From positions 1 to 34,177 of the IMG/VR virus record IMGVR_UViG_3300003702_000318: DNA of 34,177 nucleotides; one strand, given 5' to 3'. The position numbers and the translations under genes are program-made. Positions 1-7,085 of the stretch are shown piece by piece; the stretch's first letter is position 1, and each line of letters starts with the position of its first letter. This stretch comes from a virus. Below the pieces are notes generated by a model. The model did not search any database, was not told the origin of the DNA, and saw only the letters and a list, made by a program, of their open reading frames with translations.

Positions 1-1
1 T

Positions 2-34
2 TTAAAAGATGAAGAAACAGAAGTAAATGACTAA
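2..34 (+). CDS. 3' end of an upstream gene (possibly prohead core gp67-like)
   Basis: The frame starting at base 2 reads LKDEETEVND and then stops at 32-34. The tail is acidic, as in the T4 core protein gp67, which lies upstream of genes 68-21-22-23 in T4. It overlaps the next start codon by 8 bases, which fits the packing seen elsewhere here. Only ten residues are visible, so the identity rests on position and acidity alone. Confidence 0.35.
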   Translation, partial: LKDEETEVND

Positions 35-278
35 AAGGTTTACCAAAATTTATAGTTCAACTGTATTAGAAAAAGATGAACATAAAAAATCTCGGCAGTA
101 TAAGAAATTATCTCCGAAAATGAAAAGTGCTGTTGATCAAATTTTCGGAATTATGGATTCTAAACCTTCAGATTTCCTAAATACTTTTGAGAAAACTATG
201 CGTGAAGTCGCAAAAAAGTTTAAAGTTTCCGAAAGGGAACTTATGAATTATTTTGAACAAGAAATGTTATCAATATAG
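27..278 (+). CDS. Small basic protein, probable prohead core component (gp68-like position)
   Basis: An 83-residue, lysine-rich protein with predicted helical character (for example residues 30-80, ending FEQEMLSI). It lies just upstream of the prohead protease and scaffold genes, where T4 has gene 68, a small prohead core protein. No diagnostic motif is visible, so the gp68 assignment is positional inference. If right, the protein would sit in the scaffold core and be cleaved by gp21 during head maturation. The stop codon at 276-278 overlaps the AGGAG ribosome site (277-281) of the next gene, so the two are probably co-translated. Confidence 0.55.
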   Translation: MTKRFTKIYSSTVLEKDEHKKSRQYKKLSPKMKSAVDQIFGIMDSKPSDFLNTFEKTMREVAKKFKVSERELMNYFEQEMLSI

Positions 279-287
279 GAGTGGACA

Positions 288-665
288 ATGGCAGTCGTAT
301 TACAGGAAATAAAAGATTCTGATTTTGAGTATGTACTTAAAGCTACTACTACAGGTACAAATAGTGCTGCGAGTCTTGTAGATGTTTCTGCTGCTGAAGG
401 TGCTGCAACTGATCCAAGACTTTCAATTGTCGCAATTTCTTGGTCGCTTGCAGCTCAAACCGATATTTTATGGGATGCAACATCAAATGTGGTTGCTCTT
501 TCATTAAACGGAAGTGGTAATTATGGACAGGCACATTGGATGCCGTCGATTCCAAATAATGCTGGAAGTGGTGTTACAGGAGATGTTCTTATAACTAATG
601 GAACTTCTGTTGGAACTATTATAATTAAATTCAAAAAAGTATCTGGTTGGGACAATATTACTTAG
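288..665 (+). CDS. Hypothetical structural protein, beta-rich, in the head gene cluster
   Basis: 125 residues with alternating hydrophobic/polar segments and many Gly, Ser, Thr and Ala (GSGNYGQ, NNAGSGVTGDV), suggesting an all-beta fold with little helix. It has no signal peptide or membrane segment. It sits between the core protein gene and the gp21 protease gene, and a good AGGAG site at 277-281 precedes ATG 288. The composition would suit a capsid decoration or other virion surface protein, but no family was recognised. The gene ends at 665, where the stop codon overlaps the AGGA site of gene 21. Confidence 0.75.
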   Translation: MAVVLQEIKDSDFEYVLKATTTGTNSAASLVDVSAAEGAATDPRLSIVAISWSLAAQTDILWDATSNVVALSLNGSGNYGQAHWMPSIPNNAGSGVTGDVLITNGTSVGTIIIKFKKVSGWDNIT

Positions 666-674
666 GAAAAAAAT

Positions 675-1334
675 ATGAACACGGTAAAATTATTTTCAGA
701 AGCAATAGAACAAGAAGTAGAGTATATCTGCGAAGAAAAAGAAGATGGTAAGAAGAATTATAAAATTCGCGGTATCTTCATGCAGGCAGATGTTAAGAAT
801 CGTAATGGCCGTATATATCCTTTGGATGTTCTTCAGAAAGAAGTTGTTAAATATAATAAGAATTTTATTCAAGAAAATAGAGCATTTGGAGAATTGGGTC
901 ATCCAGAAGGCCCGACAGTAAACTTAGAAAGGGTGTCACATATGATTACATCGTTGACCCCTGATGGTAAGAATTTTATTGGTGAAGCAAAGATTATGTC
1001 TACACCGATGGGCGAGATTGTAAAGAGTCTTATGGATGAAGGCGCAAAATTAGGTGTTTCTTCTAGAGGAATGGGTAGTCTAGATCAAAAAAATGGCGCC
1101 AATTATGTAAGAGATGATTTTTATCTTGCAACGGCTGCTGATATTGTTGCAGACCCCTCCGCTCCAAATGCTTTTGTAGAAGGTATTCTGGAAGGAAAAG
1201 AATGGGTTTGGAATAATGGAGCGCTTATTGAAGCGGAACTTGTAGAACTTCGCCAAAAATTTGATGTTAAGAAACGTCAAAGAAATGCAAAATTTGACGC
1301 TTTAGAATTTGCTAAGTTCCTCAAAAGATTATAA
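675..1334 (+). CDS. 21: Prohead core protease gp21
   Basis: Serine protease that cleaves the scaffold and the capsid protein N-terminus during T4-type head maturation. The 219-residue protein matches the family in length (T4 gp21 is about 212). The histidine motif GELGHPEGP lies at residues 72-80 (H76) and the nucleophile region LGVSSRGMGS at 126-135 (S129/S130). An N-terminal segment reading VKNRNGRIYP (40-49) is also typical. AGGA at 664-667 precedes ATG 675. The gene is followed by the scaffold and major capsid genes, the standard T4 order. In the phage it should act inside the prohead and be inactivated or expelled after maturation. Confidence 0.93.
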   Translation: MNTVKLFSEAIEQEVEYICEEKEDGKKNYKIRGIFMQADVKNRNGRIYPLDVLQKEVVKYNKNFIQENRAFGELGHPEGPTVNLERVSHMITSLTPDGKNFIGEAKIMSTPMGEIVKSLMDEGAKLGVSSRGMGSLDQKNGANYVRDDFYLATAADIVADPSAPNAFVEGILEGKEWVWNNGALIEAELVELRQKFDVKKRQRNAKFDALEFAKFLKRL

Positions 1335-1336
1335 TT

Positions 1337-1344
1337 TATAAATA
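1337..1344 (+). promoter_or_regulatory. T4-type late promoter box TATAAATA upstream of gene 22
   Basis: Exact match to the T4 late -10 consensus recognised by the gp55 sigma factor. It is placed 31 bases before the SD-linked ATG at 1376 (AAGGAG at 1361-1366). It lies in the 41-bp gap between genes 21 and 22 and would drive scaffold and capsid expression. Confidence 0.7.
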
Positions 1345-1375
1345 TAACAACAGCAAAGGTAAGGAGACACATCCT

Positions 1376-1655
1376 ATGTCAGAATTAGAAAAAACAATAG
1401 AAAGCTGATAAAATTAAGGGCAAGACCCCAGGCGGCGAAGTAACCGATGTTGGTGGTGCTGACCCAGAAGCTAAAGTAGAAAAGGGCGGTGATGAAGATC
1501 GTCCAGAAAAGGCAACCGGAAAGAAGGCTTCTGCTGCAGCTAAGAAAGTAAGTAGCGATCCTCAACAGAAAGGTGCAAAACCAGCTGAGGGCCCGAAGAA
1601 GTTAGCAGCTGGTGACGAAACCGACCATGATGGTGAGGAACTTGCTGAGAGGGAA
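1376..1655 (+). other. 22: Frameshifted N-terminal coding segment of gene 22
   Basis: A strong AAGGAG at 1361-1366 points to ATG 1376, which reads MSELEKTIES and then hits TGA at 1406-1408. From 1401 onward a different frame is open and runs without interruption into the gp22 frame: ADKIKGKTPGGEVTDVGG, then a Lys/Ala/Asp/Glu-rich stretch. That frame is closed upstream by TAG at 1398-1400. The switch therefore has to happen inside the 11 bases 1398-1408. Skipping one base there joins the two halves as MSELEKTIE-ADKIKGK. The second frame contains no ATG, GTG or TTG before 1656. This is either a one-base sequence error, a real mutation, or a programmed +1 shift at AGC-UGA. Confidence 0.7.
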
Positions 1656-2561
1656 ATGCCTAAGACGAAGAGAGAAATGGTAGGTAATCTTACAGCTGCC
1701 ATGTCTAAAATGAAGAAATCTGAAATGGAAAACCTCTATGCTGCGTATCTTAACAATGATCATGATGAAGATGCTGAAGAGACAGAGGAAGAGAAAGAAA
1801 AGGCTGAAGCAGTCGAAGCTCGTATTAAAGACATTGATGTTAAAGAAGATGTTCATGCTTTGATGAGCGCGGATGACAGTCTTTCTGAAGATTTCAAAAT
1901 TAAGGCTGCAACTATTTTTGAGGCAGCGGTTAAGTCAAAGGTACGTTCAGAAATTGAACGTATTCATGAAGAAGTAAGTTCTGAAAAAGATAAAGAGATG
2001 GATACTTTTAAAGATGAACTTACAGAAAAAGTAGATACTTATCTAAACTATGTTGTGGAATTATGGACTAAGGAAAATGAGTTAGCAATTGAACGTGGAT
2101 TAAAGGGTGAGATTGCAGAAGACTTTATTTCTGGTATGAAACAATTATTTGAAGACCACTACATTGATGTTCCAGACGAGAAGTATGACGTTCTGGAAGC
2201 TCAATCTGAGAAGATTTCCGAACTAGAAGAGAAGTTGAATGAGACAATAGAAAAGACTGTTTCTCTTACTTCTTCTAATTCTAAACTAGTTCGTGAACAG
2301 GTTATTTCTGAAATTTCTGAGGATTTAGCCGATACCGAAATTGAAAAGTTTAAAACTCTTACAGAGGATGTTACTTTTACGGATGAAGAGTCTTACCGTG
2401 AAAAGCTTAATACCCTGAAGGAAAGTTATTTCCCGAAAACTCCTGTAGCAGAACAAACGATAGATGATGAAGATGGTAGCACCGCACAGGACGTTGATAC
2501 GACAGATGCAATGAAAGCGTACTTGTCGGCAATCAGTCGTAATCAAAAGGCGAGTGCATAA
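1656..2561 (+). CDS. 22: Prohead core scaffold protein gp22 (uninterrupted part)
   Basis: A highly charged, Glu/Lys-rich, largely alpha-helical protein with coiled-coil character around residues 170-225 (EAQSEKISELEEKLNETIEK), as expected for the T4 internal scaffold around which the gp23 shell assembles. It is placed exactly between the gp21 protease and gp23 capsid genes. The uninterrupted frame with an ATG gives 301 residues. With the frameshifted leader segment (1376-1655) it would be about 394 residues. The start at 1656 has only a weak purine-rich site (GAGAGG), so the native start is more likely ATG 1376. The protein is expected to be degraded by gp21 during maturation. Confidence 0.88.
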   Translation: MPKTKREMVGNLTAAMSKMKKSEMENLYAAYLNNDHDEDAEETEEEKEKAEAVEARIKDIDVKEDVHALMSADDSLSEDFKIKAATIFEAAVKSKVRSEIERIHEEVSSEKDKEMDTFKDELTEKVDTYLNYVVELWTKENELAIERGLKGEIAEDFISGMKQLFEDHYIDVPDEKYDVLEAQSEKISELEEKLNETIEKTVSLTSSNSKLVREQVISEISEDLADTEIEKFKTLTEDVTFTDEESYREKLNTLKESYFPKTPVAEQTIDDEDGSTAQDVDTTDAMKAYLSAISRNQKASA

Positions 2562-2603
2562 AACATTATATTAACAGATGTAAAATAAAAAGGAGAAACA
2601 AAA

Positions 2604-3896
2604 ATGTTTCAGACAGAACATCTACAAGAAAAGTGGCAGCCAGTCCTAGAACACCCTGATCTTCCACCGATTACGGGGGAAGATCGTAGTTTCCTTTCTG
2701 AGGCTGTTCCTGTTAACGCCATGGGCGGCGGGCAGATGGACACATGGGACCCAATTTTGATCTCATTGGTTCGTCGTGCAATGCCTAACCTGATTGCGTA
2801 TGACGTATGCGGTGTGCAACCGATGACTGGGCCGACTGGTCTTATCTTTGCAATGCGCTCCTCGTACCTGTCACAAGACGGTGCTGAGGCTCTCGTTGAC
2901 GAGGCTTTGCCTGGTGGTACAGGTAAATCAAATCAGAACTTGGCCGGTACTATTGGTGGCGGTGATGTTGGTGCGACTGAGACTAACCCTGCGGTTTTGA
3001 ACGATAGTCCTTCTGCTGGTACTTACACAAGTGCTACAGGTATGACGCGGACACAGGCTGAGGCTTTGGGTGATAGCGGCAATAATGCTTTTGCTCAGAT
3101 GGCTTTCTCAATTGAGAAATCAACTGTTACTGCTGTGTCCCGTGCTCTAAAGGCCGAGTACACAATGGAACTTGCTCAGGACTTGAAAGCAATCCACGGT
3201 TTGGATGCAGAGACAGAACTTTCCAATATTTTGAGTACTGAAATTCTCGCAGAAATTAACCGTGAGGTTATTCGTTCTTTGTATGTCACCGCTGTTAAGG
3301 GTGCTGCGATTAATACGACAACTGCTGGTATTTTTGATCTTGATACCGACTCAAATGGTCGTTGGTCAGTTGAGAAGTTCAAGGGTTTAATGTTCGCTAT
3401 CGAGCGTGATGCCAATGCGATTGGTCAAGAGACTCGTCGTGGCAAAGGTAATATGATCATCTGCTCCGCTGATGTTGCTTCTGCACTTCAGATGGCTGGT
3501 GTTCTGGATTACACTCCTGCTCTTAACAACAACCTTAATGTTGATGATAATACTACTACATTTGCTGGTATTATGAATGGTCGTTATAAGGTTTATGTTG
3601 ATCCTTATTCTGCTAACGCAGCTGCTTCGCAGTACTATGTTGTTGGTTATAAGGGTACTTCACCTTATGATGCTGGATTCTTCTATTGCCCATACGTTCC
3701 TCTACAGATGGTTCGTGCGGTTGGTGAGAATTCCTTCCAGCCTAAGATTGGTTTCAAGACACGTTACGGTCTTGCTGCTAATCCTTTTGCCGCCAAAGGT
3801 GCGGCGGCTGCGGCCGATTCGCCGAGCGCTACGGCCGCATTGACTGCGAATACCAATGCTTGGTATCGTCGGGTTAAAGTCACAAATCTTATGTAA
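2604..3896 (+). CDS. 23: Major capsid protein gp23
   Basis: 430 residues with strong gp23 signatures. These are LVRRAMPNLIAYDVCGVQPM (residues 55-74), the helical motif YTMELAQDLKAIHGLDAETELS, ILAEINREV, GFKTRYGLAANPFA and the terminal WYRRVKV. The prohead cleavage site is recognisable as FLSE-AVP, with the cut expected after Glu33; this corresponds to FLTE-AEI of T4 gp23, as I recall that sequence. The propeptide is therefore about 33 residues, against 65 in T4. AAGGAG at 2590-2595 precedes ATG 2604. Codon use is richer in G and C than in the neighbours, as is usual for a very highly expressed gene. A strong terminator follows at once. Confidence 0.97.
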   Translation: MFQTEHLQEKWQPVLEHPDLPPITGEDRSFLSEAVPVNAMGGGQMDTWDPILISLVRRAMPNLIAYDVCGVQPMTGPTGLIFAMRSSYLSQDGAEALVDEALPGGTGKSNQNLAGTIGGGDVGATETNPAVLNDSPSAGTYTSATGMTRTQAEALGDSGNNAFAQMAFSIEKSTVTAVSRALKAEYTMELAQDLKAIHGLDAETELSNILSTEILAEINREVIRSLYVTAVKGAAINTTTAGIFDLDTDSNGRWSVEKFKGLMFAIERDANAIGQETRRGKGNMIICSADVASALQMAGVLDYTPALNNNLNVDDNTTTFAGIMNGRYKVYVDPYSANAAASQYYVVGYKGTSPYDAGFFYCPYVPLQMVRAVGENSFQPKIGFKTRYGLAANPFAAKGAAAAADSPSATAALTANTNAWYRRVKVTNLM

Positions 3897-3921
3897 AATA
3901 AGAAACTTTCGAGTAAACTTA

Positions 3922-3952
3922 GGGAGGCTCATAATCGGGCCTCCCTTTTTTT
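3922..3952 (+). terminator. Rho-independent terminator after gene 23
   Basis: A perfect 7-bp GC-rich stem, GGGAGGC (3922-3928) with GCCTCCC (3939-3945), has a 10-base loop and is followed by seven T residues (3946-3952). It closes the head gene transcript 25 bases after the gp23 stop codon. Confidence 0.9.
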
Positions 3953-3976
3953 ATTACAATCCATAATTTATAACCT

Positions 3977-3984
3977 TATAAATA
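3977..3984 (+). promoter_or_regulatory. T4-type late promoter box TATAAATA upstream of pyrB-like gene
   Basis: Exact late -10 consensus just after the gene 23 terminator. The box ends 7 bases before ATG 3992, so transcription starting the usual 5-8 bases downstream would begin at or next to the start codon. No Shine-Dalgarno sequence is present in between. Confidence 0.6.
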
Positions 3985-3991
3985 GATCAAT

Positions 3992-4798
3992 ATGATGAAG
4001 CATCTTATATCAATAGATGATTTAACAGAAAAAGATATTGAAACTCTATTTAATTGTGTTGATAAGATAAAAAATAATCTTTATATATCATATAAAGAAT
4101 CATTAAAAGGTAAAATACTCACCAACCTTTTTTACGAACCATCCACTCGTACCAGTTCTTCCTTTCACGCCGCCATGTTAAAACTTGGCGGTGAAGTTTT
4201 ATCTATCAACGAGATTAATTATAGTAGTGTATCTAAGGGAGAAAATTTACAGGATACAATTCGTACTATGGGTTGTTACAGTGATATAATTGTATTGAGA
4301 TCACAAAATGCTGGTGATGCAAAATTAGCTGCAGAGGTTAGTGAGGTTCCAATTATTAATGCTGGCGATGGTAAAGGTGAACATCCTACACAGACTCTAT
4401 TAGATTTATATACCATTTATGAAAATTTTAGTAGGATAAAGAACTTGACAATTACATTTGTAGGTGATATAGTAAATGGTAGAACTGTACATTCTCTCTC
4501 TAAATCTTTAAAGAATACCTGTGAAATAAATTATTGTGAAACATATAATAGTGATAAACTACCAAAATCCGATGTTTATTATTTGACTAGAGTACAAAAA
4601 GAAAGAGGAAGCACAGGTTCGTACCAACTAACAGAAGAACATGTAAAAGAGATGCCAGATAATTGTATTGTAATGCACCCATTTCCTAGAAATGAAGAAA
4701 TACCAAGATGGTTTGATGATGATTCCAGAGCTAAATATTTTGAACAGATGAAAAATGGTTTATATATAAGAATGGCTCTTTTAATGTTATATAAATAG
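3992..4798 (+). CDS. pyrB: Aspartate carbamoyltransferase (ATCase catalytic chain)-like, compact
   Basis: Would catalyse carbamoyl phosphate + aspartate to carbamoyl aspartate, the committed step of pyrimidine synthesis. Motifs in order: carbamoyl-phosphate loop YEPSTRTSSSF (48-58), KGENLQDTI (82-90, K82 like E. coli K84), VLRSQ (R103), GEHPTQTLLDLYTIYE (H131, Q134), GDIVNGRTVHSL (R164), TRVQKER (R200, Q202), MHPFPRNEEI (228-237) and NGLYIRMALL near the end. The key binding residues known from E. coli PyrB are kept. At 268 residues it is about 40 shorter than E. coli PyrB (311), mostly through loss between R164 and R200 in the aspartate domain and a shorter loop after R200. No regulatory chain (pyrI) is nearby, so it is expected to act as an unregulated trimer. 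ATG 3995 is an alternative start. Ornithine carbamoyltransferase is unlikely given HPTQ and TRVQKER. Confidence 0.92.
   Translation: MMKHLISIDDLTEKDIETLFNCVDKIKNNLYISYKESLKGKILTNLFYEPSTRTSSSFHAAMLKLGGEVLSINEINYSSVSKGENLQDTIRTMGCYSDIIVLRSQNAGDAKLAAEVSEVPIINAGDGKGEHPTQTLLDLYTIYENFSRIKNLTITFVGDIVNGRTVHSLSKSLKNTCEINYCETYNSDKLPKSDVYYLTRVQKERGSTGSYQLTEEHVKEMPDNCIVMHPFPRNEEIPRWFDDDSRAKYFEQMKNGLYIRMALLMLYK
4790..4797 (+). promoter_or_regulatory. T4-type late promoter box TATAAATA upstream of tail-tube-like gene
   Basis: Exact late -10 consensus overlapping the last codons of the pyrB-like gene (stop codon 4796-4798). It ends 5 bases before ATG 4803, giving a predicted start of transcription at about the ATG itself and no room for a ribosome site. 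Confidence 0.6.
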
Positions 4799-4802
4799 TT
4801 AC

Positions 4803-5390
4803 ATGGTAGCTGCAACATCGCCTCTCGCAAGACAACCAGATAAGTTAGACTATGCCAGTCCAACACAGTTTCGTTTCGGTATTCATCAATTACCGAAAGT
4901 AGAATTCTTTACGATTGGTTTAAATCTTCCCGGCATTTCATCTGGTGTGGTAACTGTATCTACTCCATTTAAAGATATTCCTACAATGGGGGATAAGTTG
5001 ACATATGGAAATTTAACAATTACTTTTATTGTAGATGAATATTTGGAAAATTATACCTCTCTCCATAATTGGATGACAGGATTTGGATTTCCTAAAAGTA
5101 GAGAACAGTTCTCTACTTTTAGAGATGTAACATCAAATACGCCTGTTACACCAAAATCAAAAACAAGTGCAGAAACGGTTAAACGAGCTACACCTGATAA
5201 AGCAATGTATGCAGATGCATTTATTCTGATACTTTCTAATAAAAATAATCCTATTGTAGAAGTAAATTTTCAAAATGTATTTCCTATATCTTTGGGTGAA
5301 TTAAATTTTACCCAAACTGCAACAGATGTAGAATATATAACGACCACTGCTGAATTTGCATATCAGATTTATGAGATAAAAACATTATAA
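4803..5390 (+). CDS. Tail-tube-fold structural protein (gp19/gp54-like)
   Basis: 195 residues with the layout of the T4 tail tube fold shared by gp19 and gp54. An N-terminal beta half (FRFGIHQLPKVEFFTIGLNLPGIS) is followed by a segment reading LTITFIVDEYLENYTSLHNWMTGFGFP (residues 60-87). The C-terminal part reads NVFPISLGELNFTQTATDVEYITTTAEFAYQIYEI. The same arrangement (IxFxxDxxxxNYxxxxxW, then FxxxxPxxxxxxxxxxxxxxxxxxxxFAYxxxxx) is what I recall from T4 gp54. It probably forms part of the tail tube or the tube-baseplate junction. In related marine phages this slot between gene 23 and uvsY is often called gene 3; the sequence here looks like a tube fold. It is preceded by a late promoter box, as a virion gene should be. 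Confidence 0.75.
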   Translation: MVAATSPLARQPDKLDYASPTQFRFGIHQLPKVEFFTIGLNLPGISSGVVTVSTPFKDIPTMGDKLTYGNLTITFIVDEYLENYTSLHNWMTGFGFPKSREQFSTFRDVTSNTPVTPKSKTSAETVKRATPDKAMYADAFILILSNKNNPIVEVNFQNVFPISLGELNFTQTATDVEYITTTAEFAYQIYEIKTL

Positions 5391-5393
5391 ATA
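5386..5393 (+). promoter_or_regulatory. T4-type late promoter box TATAAATA before uvsY
   Basis: Exact late -10 consensus overlapping the stop codon (5388-5390) of the tail-tube-like gene. The next clear gene starts 114 bases downstream (uvsY, ATG 5508). The 5394-5507 gap holds only very short reading frames (5 and 14 codons) and a weak AGAGT/ACTCT hairpin (5467-5482), so the box may serve uvsY or be a chance match in AT-rich DNA. Confidence 0.4.
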
Positions 5394-5507
5394 TGTTTGA
5401 GCAGATATGATAAACTTTAACAAAATATCAAATCTTAGACTTAAATTTTAGTCAATATAGACCAAGAGAGTAATCAAACTCTGCTCACCACTCAAAAGAA
5501 TTATATT

Positions 5508-5939
5508 ATGAACTTAGACCAATTAAAAGAAGAATCAAAAAAAGACCTTATTATTGAAAATAAGGAACAACTTGGTTCTGAATCCCTTAAAAATCAAAAA
5601 ATTAAATTAAAATATCTTGATCAGAGATCAAGATTTCAATTATTATTACAGAAAGCTAATGGCGATTATCAGAGAATGTATCGACAAAAATGGGAGTATT
5701 ATGGCGGTAAAGCTGATGTTAAAATTTATGTGTCAAAACCATTTGATCTAAAAGTTTTAAAAAATGATTTAGCAATGTATATTAGTTCAGATGAAGAAAT
5801 TATTCAGTTGATGGACAAGATTGGTTATTTAGAAATTGTAATAAAATATCTTGAAGGGATTATCAAGTCAATTGATAATCGTGGATGGGATATTAAAAAT
5901 GCAATCGAATGGAAAAAGTTTGAAGCCGGTATGATGTAA
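5508..5939 (+). CDS. uvsY: UvsY recombination mediator
   Basis: Loads the UvsX recombinase onto gp32-coated single-stranded DNA in T4-type recombination-dependent replication and repair. The 143-residue protein matches T4 UvsY (137 residues) in length and pattern: an N-terminal helical region, YRQKWEYYGGKAD, KPFDLKVLKNDL (residues 77-88), SSDEEIIQL and the C-terminal NAIEWKKFEAGMM. It is helix-rich with no membrane segment. Its partner UvsX is encoded far downstream at 31229 and the replication helicase UvsW just downstream. The stop codon overlaps the start of the next gene by one base (TAATG). Confidence 0.93.
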   Translation: MNLDQLKEESKKDLIIENKEQLGSESLKNQKIKLKYLDQRSRFQLLLQKANGDYQRMYRQKWEYYGGKADVKIYVSKPFDLKVLKNDLAMYISSDEEIIQLMDKIGYLEIVIKYLEGIIKSIDNRGWDIKNAIEWKKFEAGMM

Positions 5940-6468
5940 TGGACATAGAGAAATATATTGGATATTACAAGAATGTAGTTCCAAATGATGTTTGTGAAAA
6001 TATTATGGATTTTGATCTCAATTTTCAACCTTCCACATATTCAAGTCATAAAGGTAAGACAGGCAATAGTGATGAACGTGTACAAATGGATGAGTGTTGG
6101 GTAAGAAATGATAGTCCACTCTATGGAGATTTAAAAACATCTTTTGAAAATACATGTCGTAGATATTCAGAAGAATTTCCTTTATTCAGTGTTCAACGTA
6201 TGACAGATTTTAGGATTAATCGTTATTCTGAAGGTGGTTTTATGTCAATATTCATCATAGTCACGGCCAACAATACGGATACCCACAAGTTTCAGTTATT
6301 CTTTATCTGAATGATGATTATGAGGGTGGTGATTTTTATGTAGCAAATAAAAGGTTTGAACCAGAGAAAGGTTCTGGAATTATATTTCCTTCCAACTTTA
6401 TGTTTCCACATCAAGCAAAAACTGTTACCAAAGGAATTCGTTGGAGTATAATAACATGGTTGATGTAA
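5939..6468 (+). pseudogene. 2OG-Fe(II) oxygenase with a frame break at about 6246
   Basis: The first frame (from ATG 5939) reads normally through VQRMTDFRINRYSEGGFMS and then degenerates, stopping at 6308-6310. From about 6244 a second frame continues the protein: NIHHSHGQQYGYPQVSVILYLNDDYEGGDFYV, then a segment ending RWSIITWLM, with a stop at 6466-6468. Together they form a typical phage prolyl-hydroxylase-like oxygenase of about 176 residues. Compared with the pattern I remember for this family (FM-x-x-H-V-D-NIHHSHG), the iron-binding HxD part between FMS and NIHH is missing. A deletion of about 13 bases would explain both the loss and the frame change. As written the gene cannot make an active enzyme. 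It could be a decayed gene or an assembly error. The terminal ATG overlaps the next gene. Confidence 0.75.
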
Positions 6469-7085
6469 ATAGAGAGTTAATGTTTCCCACACCTTTAACC
6501 ATTTTTAATTGTGGATTTAAAGATTTGAGTAAACTTGATAGAATGAATATGATTTCATATATTCGACAGAATGCAAATAAAAATAAATCACCACACCAAA
6601 CAATAGATGATTTATATAAACTTTCAACATTTAAAAAATTATATGATATTATAATGGAACAGTGTCATATTCATATACAAGGGTTAGAGTATGAATATGA
6701 CAAATTAGATATGACTTCAATGTGGGGAAATTATTTGATGCCTGGCGAATACCATCCACCCCATACACATTCTAATAGTTTTATATCTGGAGTATTTTAT
6801 TTACTCTCGTCAGATGGGTCTGATGAAAAACCAGCTGCACCAAGCATTGAATTTACTGACCCTAGAGTGCAATCTATAATATTGGTTCCTAGAAGAAAAA
6901 AATATAATGAACTCAATTCAAATATGTTAGCGTATCCCTGTACTGAAGGATTGGGTTATATTTTTCCATCATGGCTACAACATACAGTTAAAACAACTCT
7001 TGTAGATAGAATGAGTATTTCATGGAATATTCTTCTTAGAGGTGATTACGGAGAACCAAACACTTTGCAAAATGCTCATATCTAA
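6456..7085 (+). CDS. 2OG-Fe(II) oxygenase-like protein (PF13759-type)
   Basis: A 209-residue protein from ATG 6456; TTG 6441 would add five residues but lies deeper in the upstream gene. The start MFPTPLTIFNCGF-like region, WGNYLMPGEYHPPHTHSNSFISGVFYL (mid-protein, Fe-binding HxxxH/HxH region), a beta segment with PRVQSI and the distal YIFPSWLQHTVKTTLVDRMSISWNI (third His and 2OG-binding Arg) match the double-stranded beta-helix oxygenases common in marine T4-like phages. The substrate is unknown; roles proposed for the family include protein or nucleic acid hydroxylation. It overlaps the frameshifted oxygenase upstream (13 bases) and uvsW downstream (14 bases), forming one operon. Confidence 0.8.
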   Translation: MVDVNRELMFPTPLTIFNCGFKDLSKLDRMNMISYIRQNANKNKSPHQTIDDLYKLSTFKKLYDIIMEQCHIHIQGLEYEYDKLDMTSMWGNYLMPGEYHPPHTHSNSFISGVFYLLSSDGSDEKPAAPSIEFTDPRVQSIILVPRRKKYNELNSNMLAYPCTEGLGYIFPSWLQHTVKTTLVDRMSISWNILLRGDYGEPNTLQNAHI

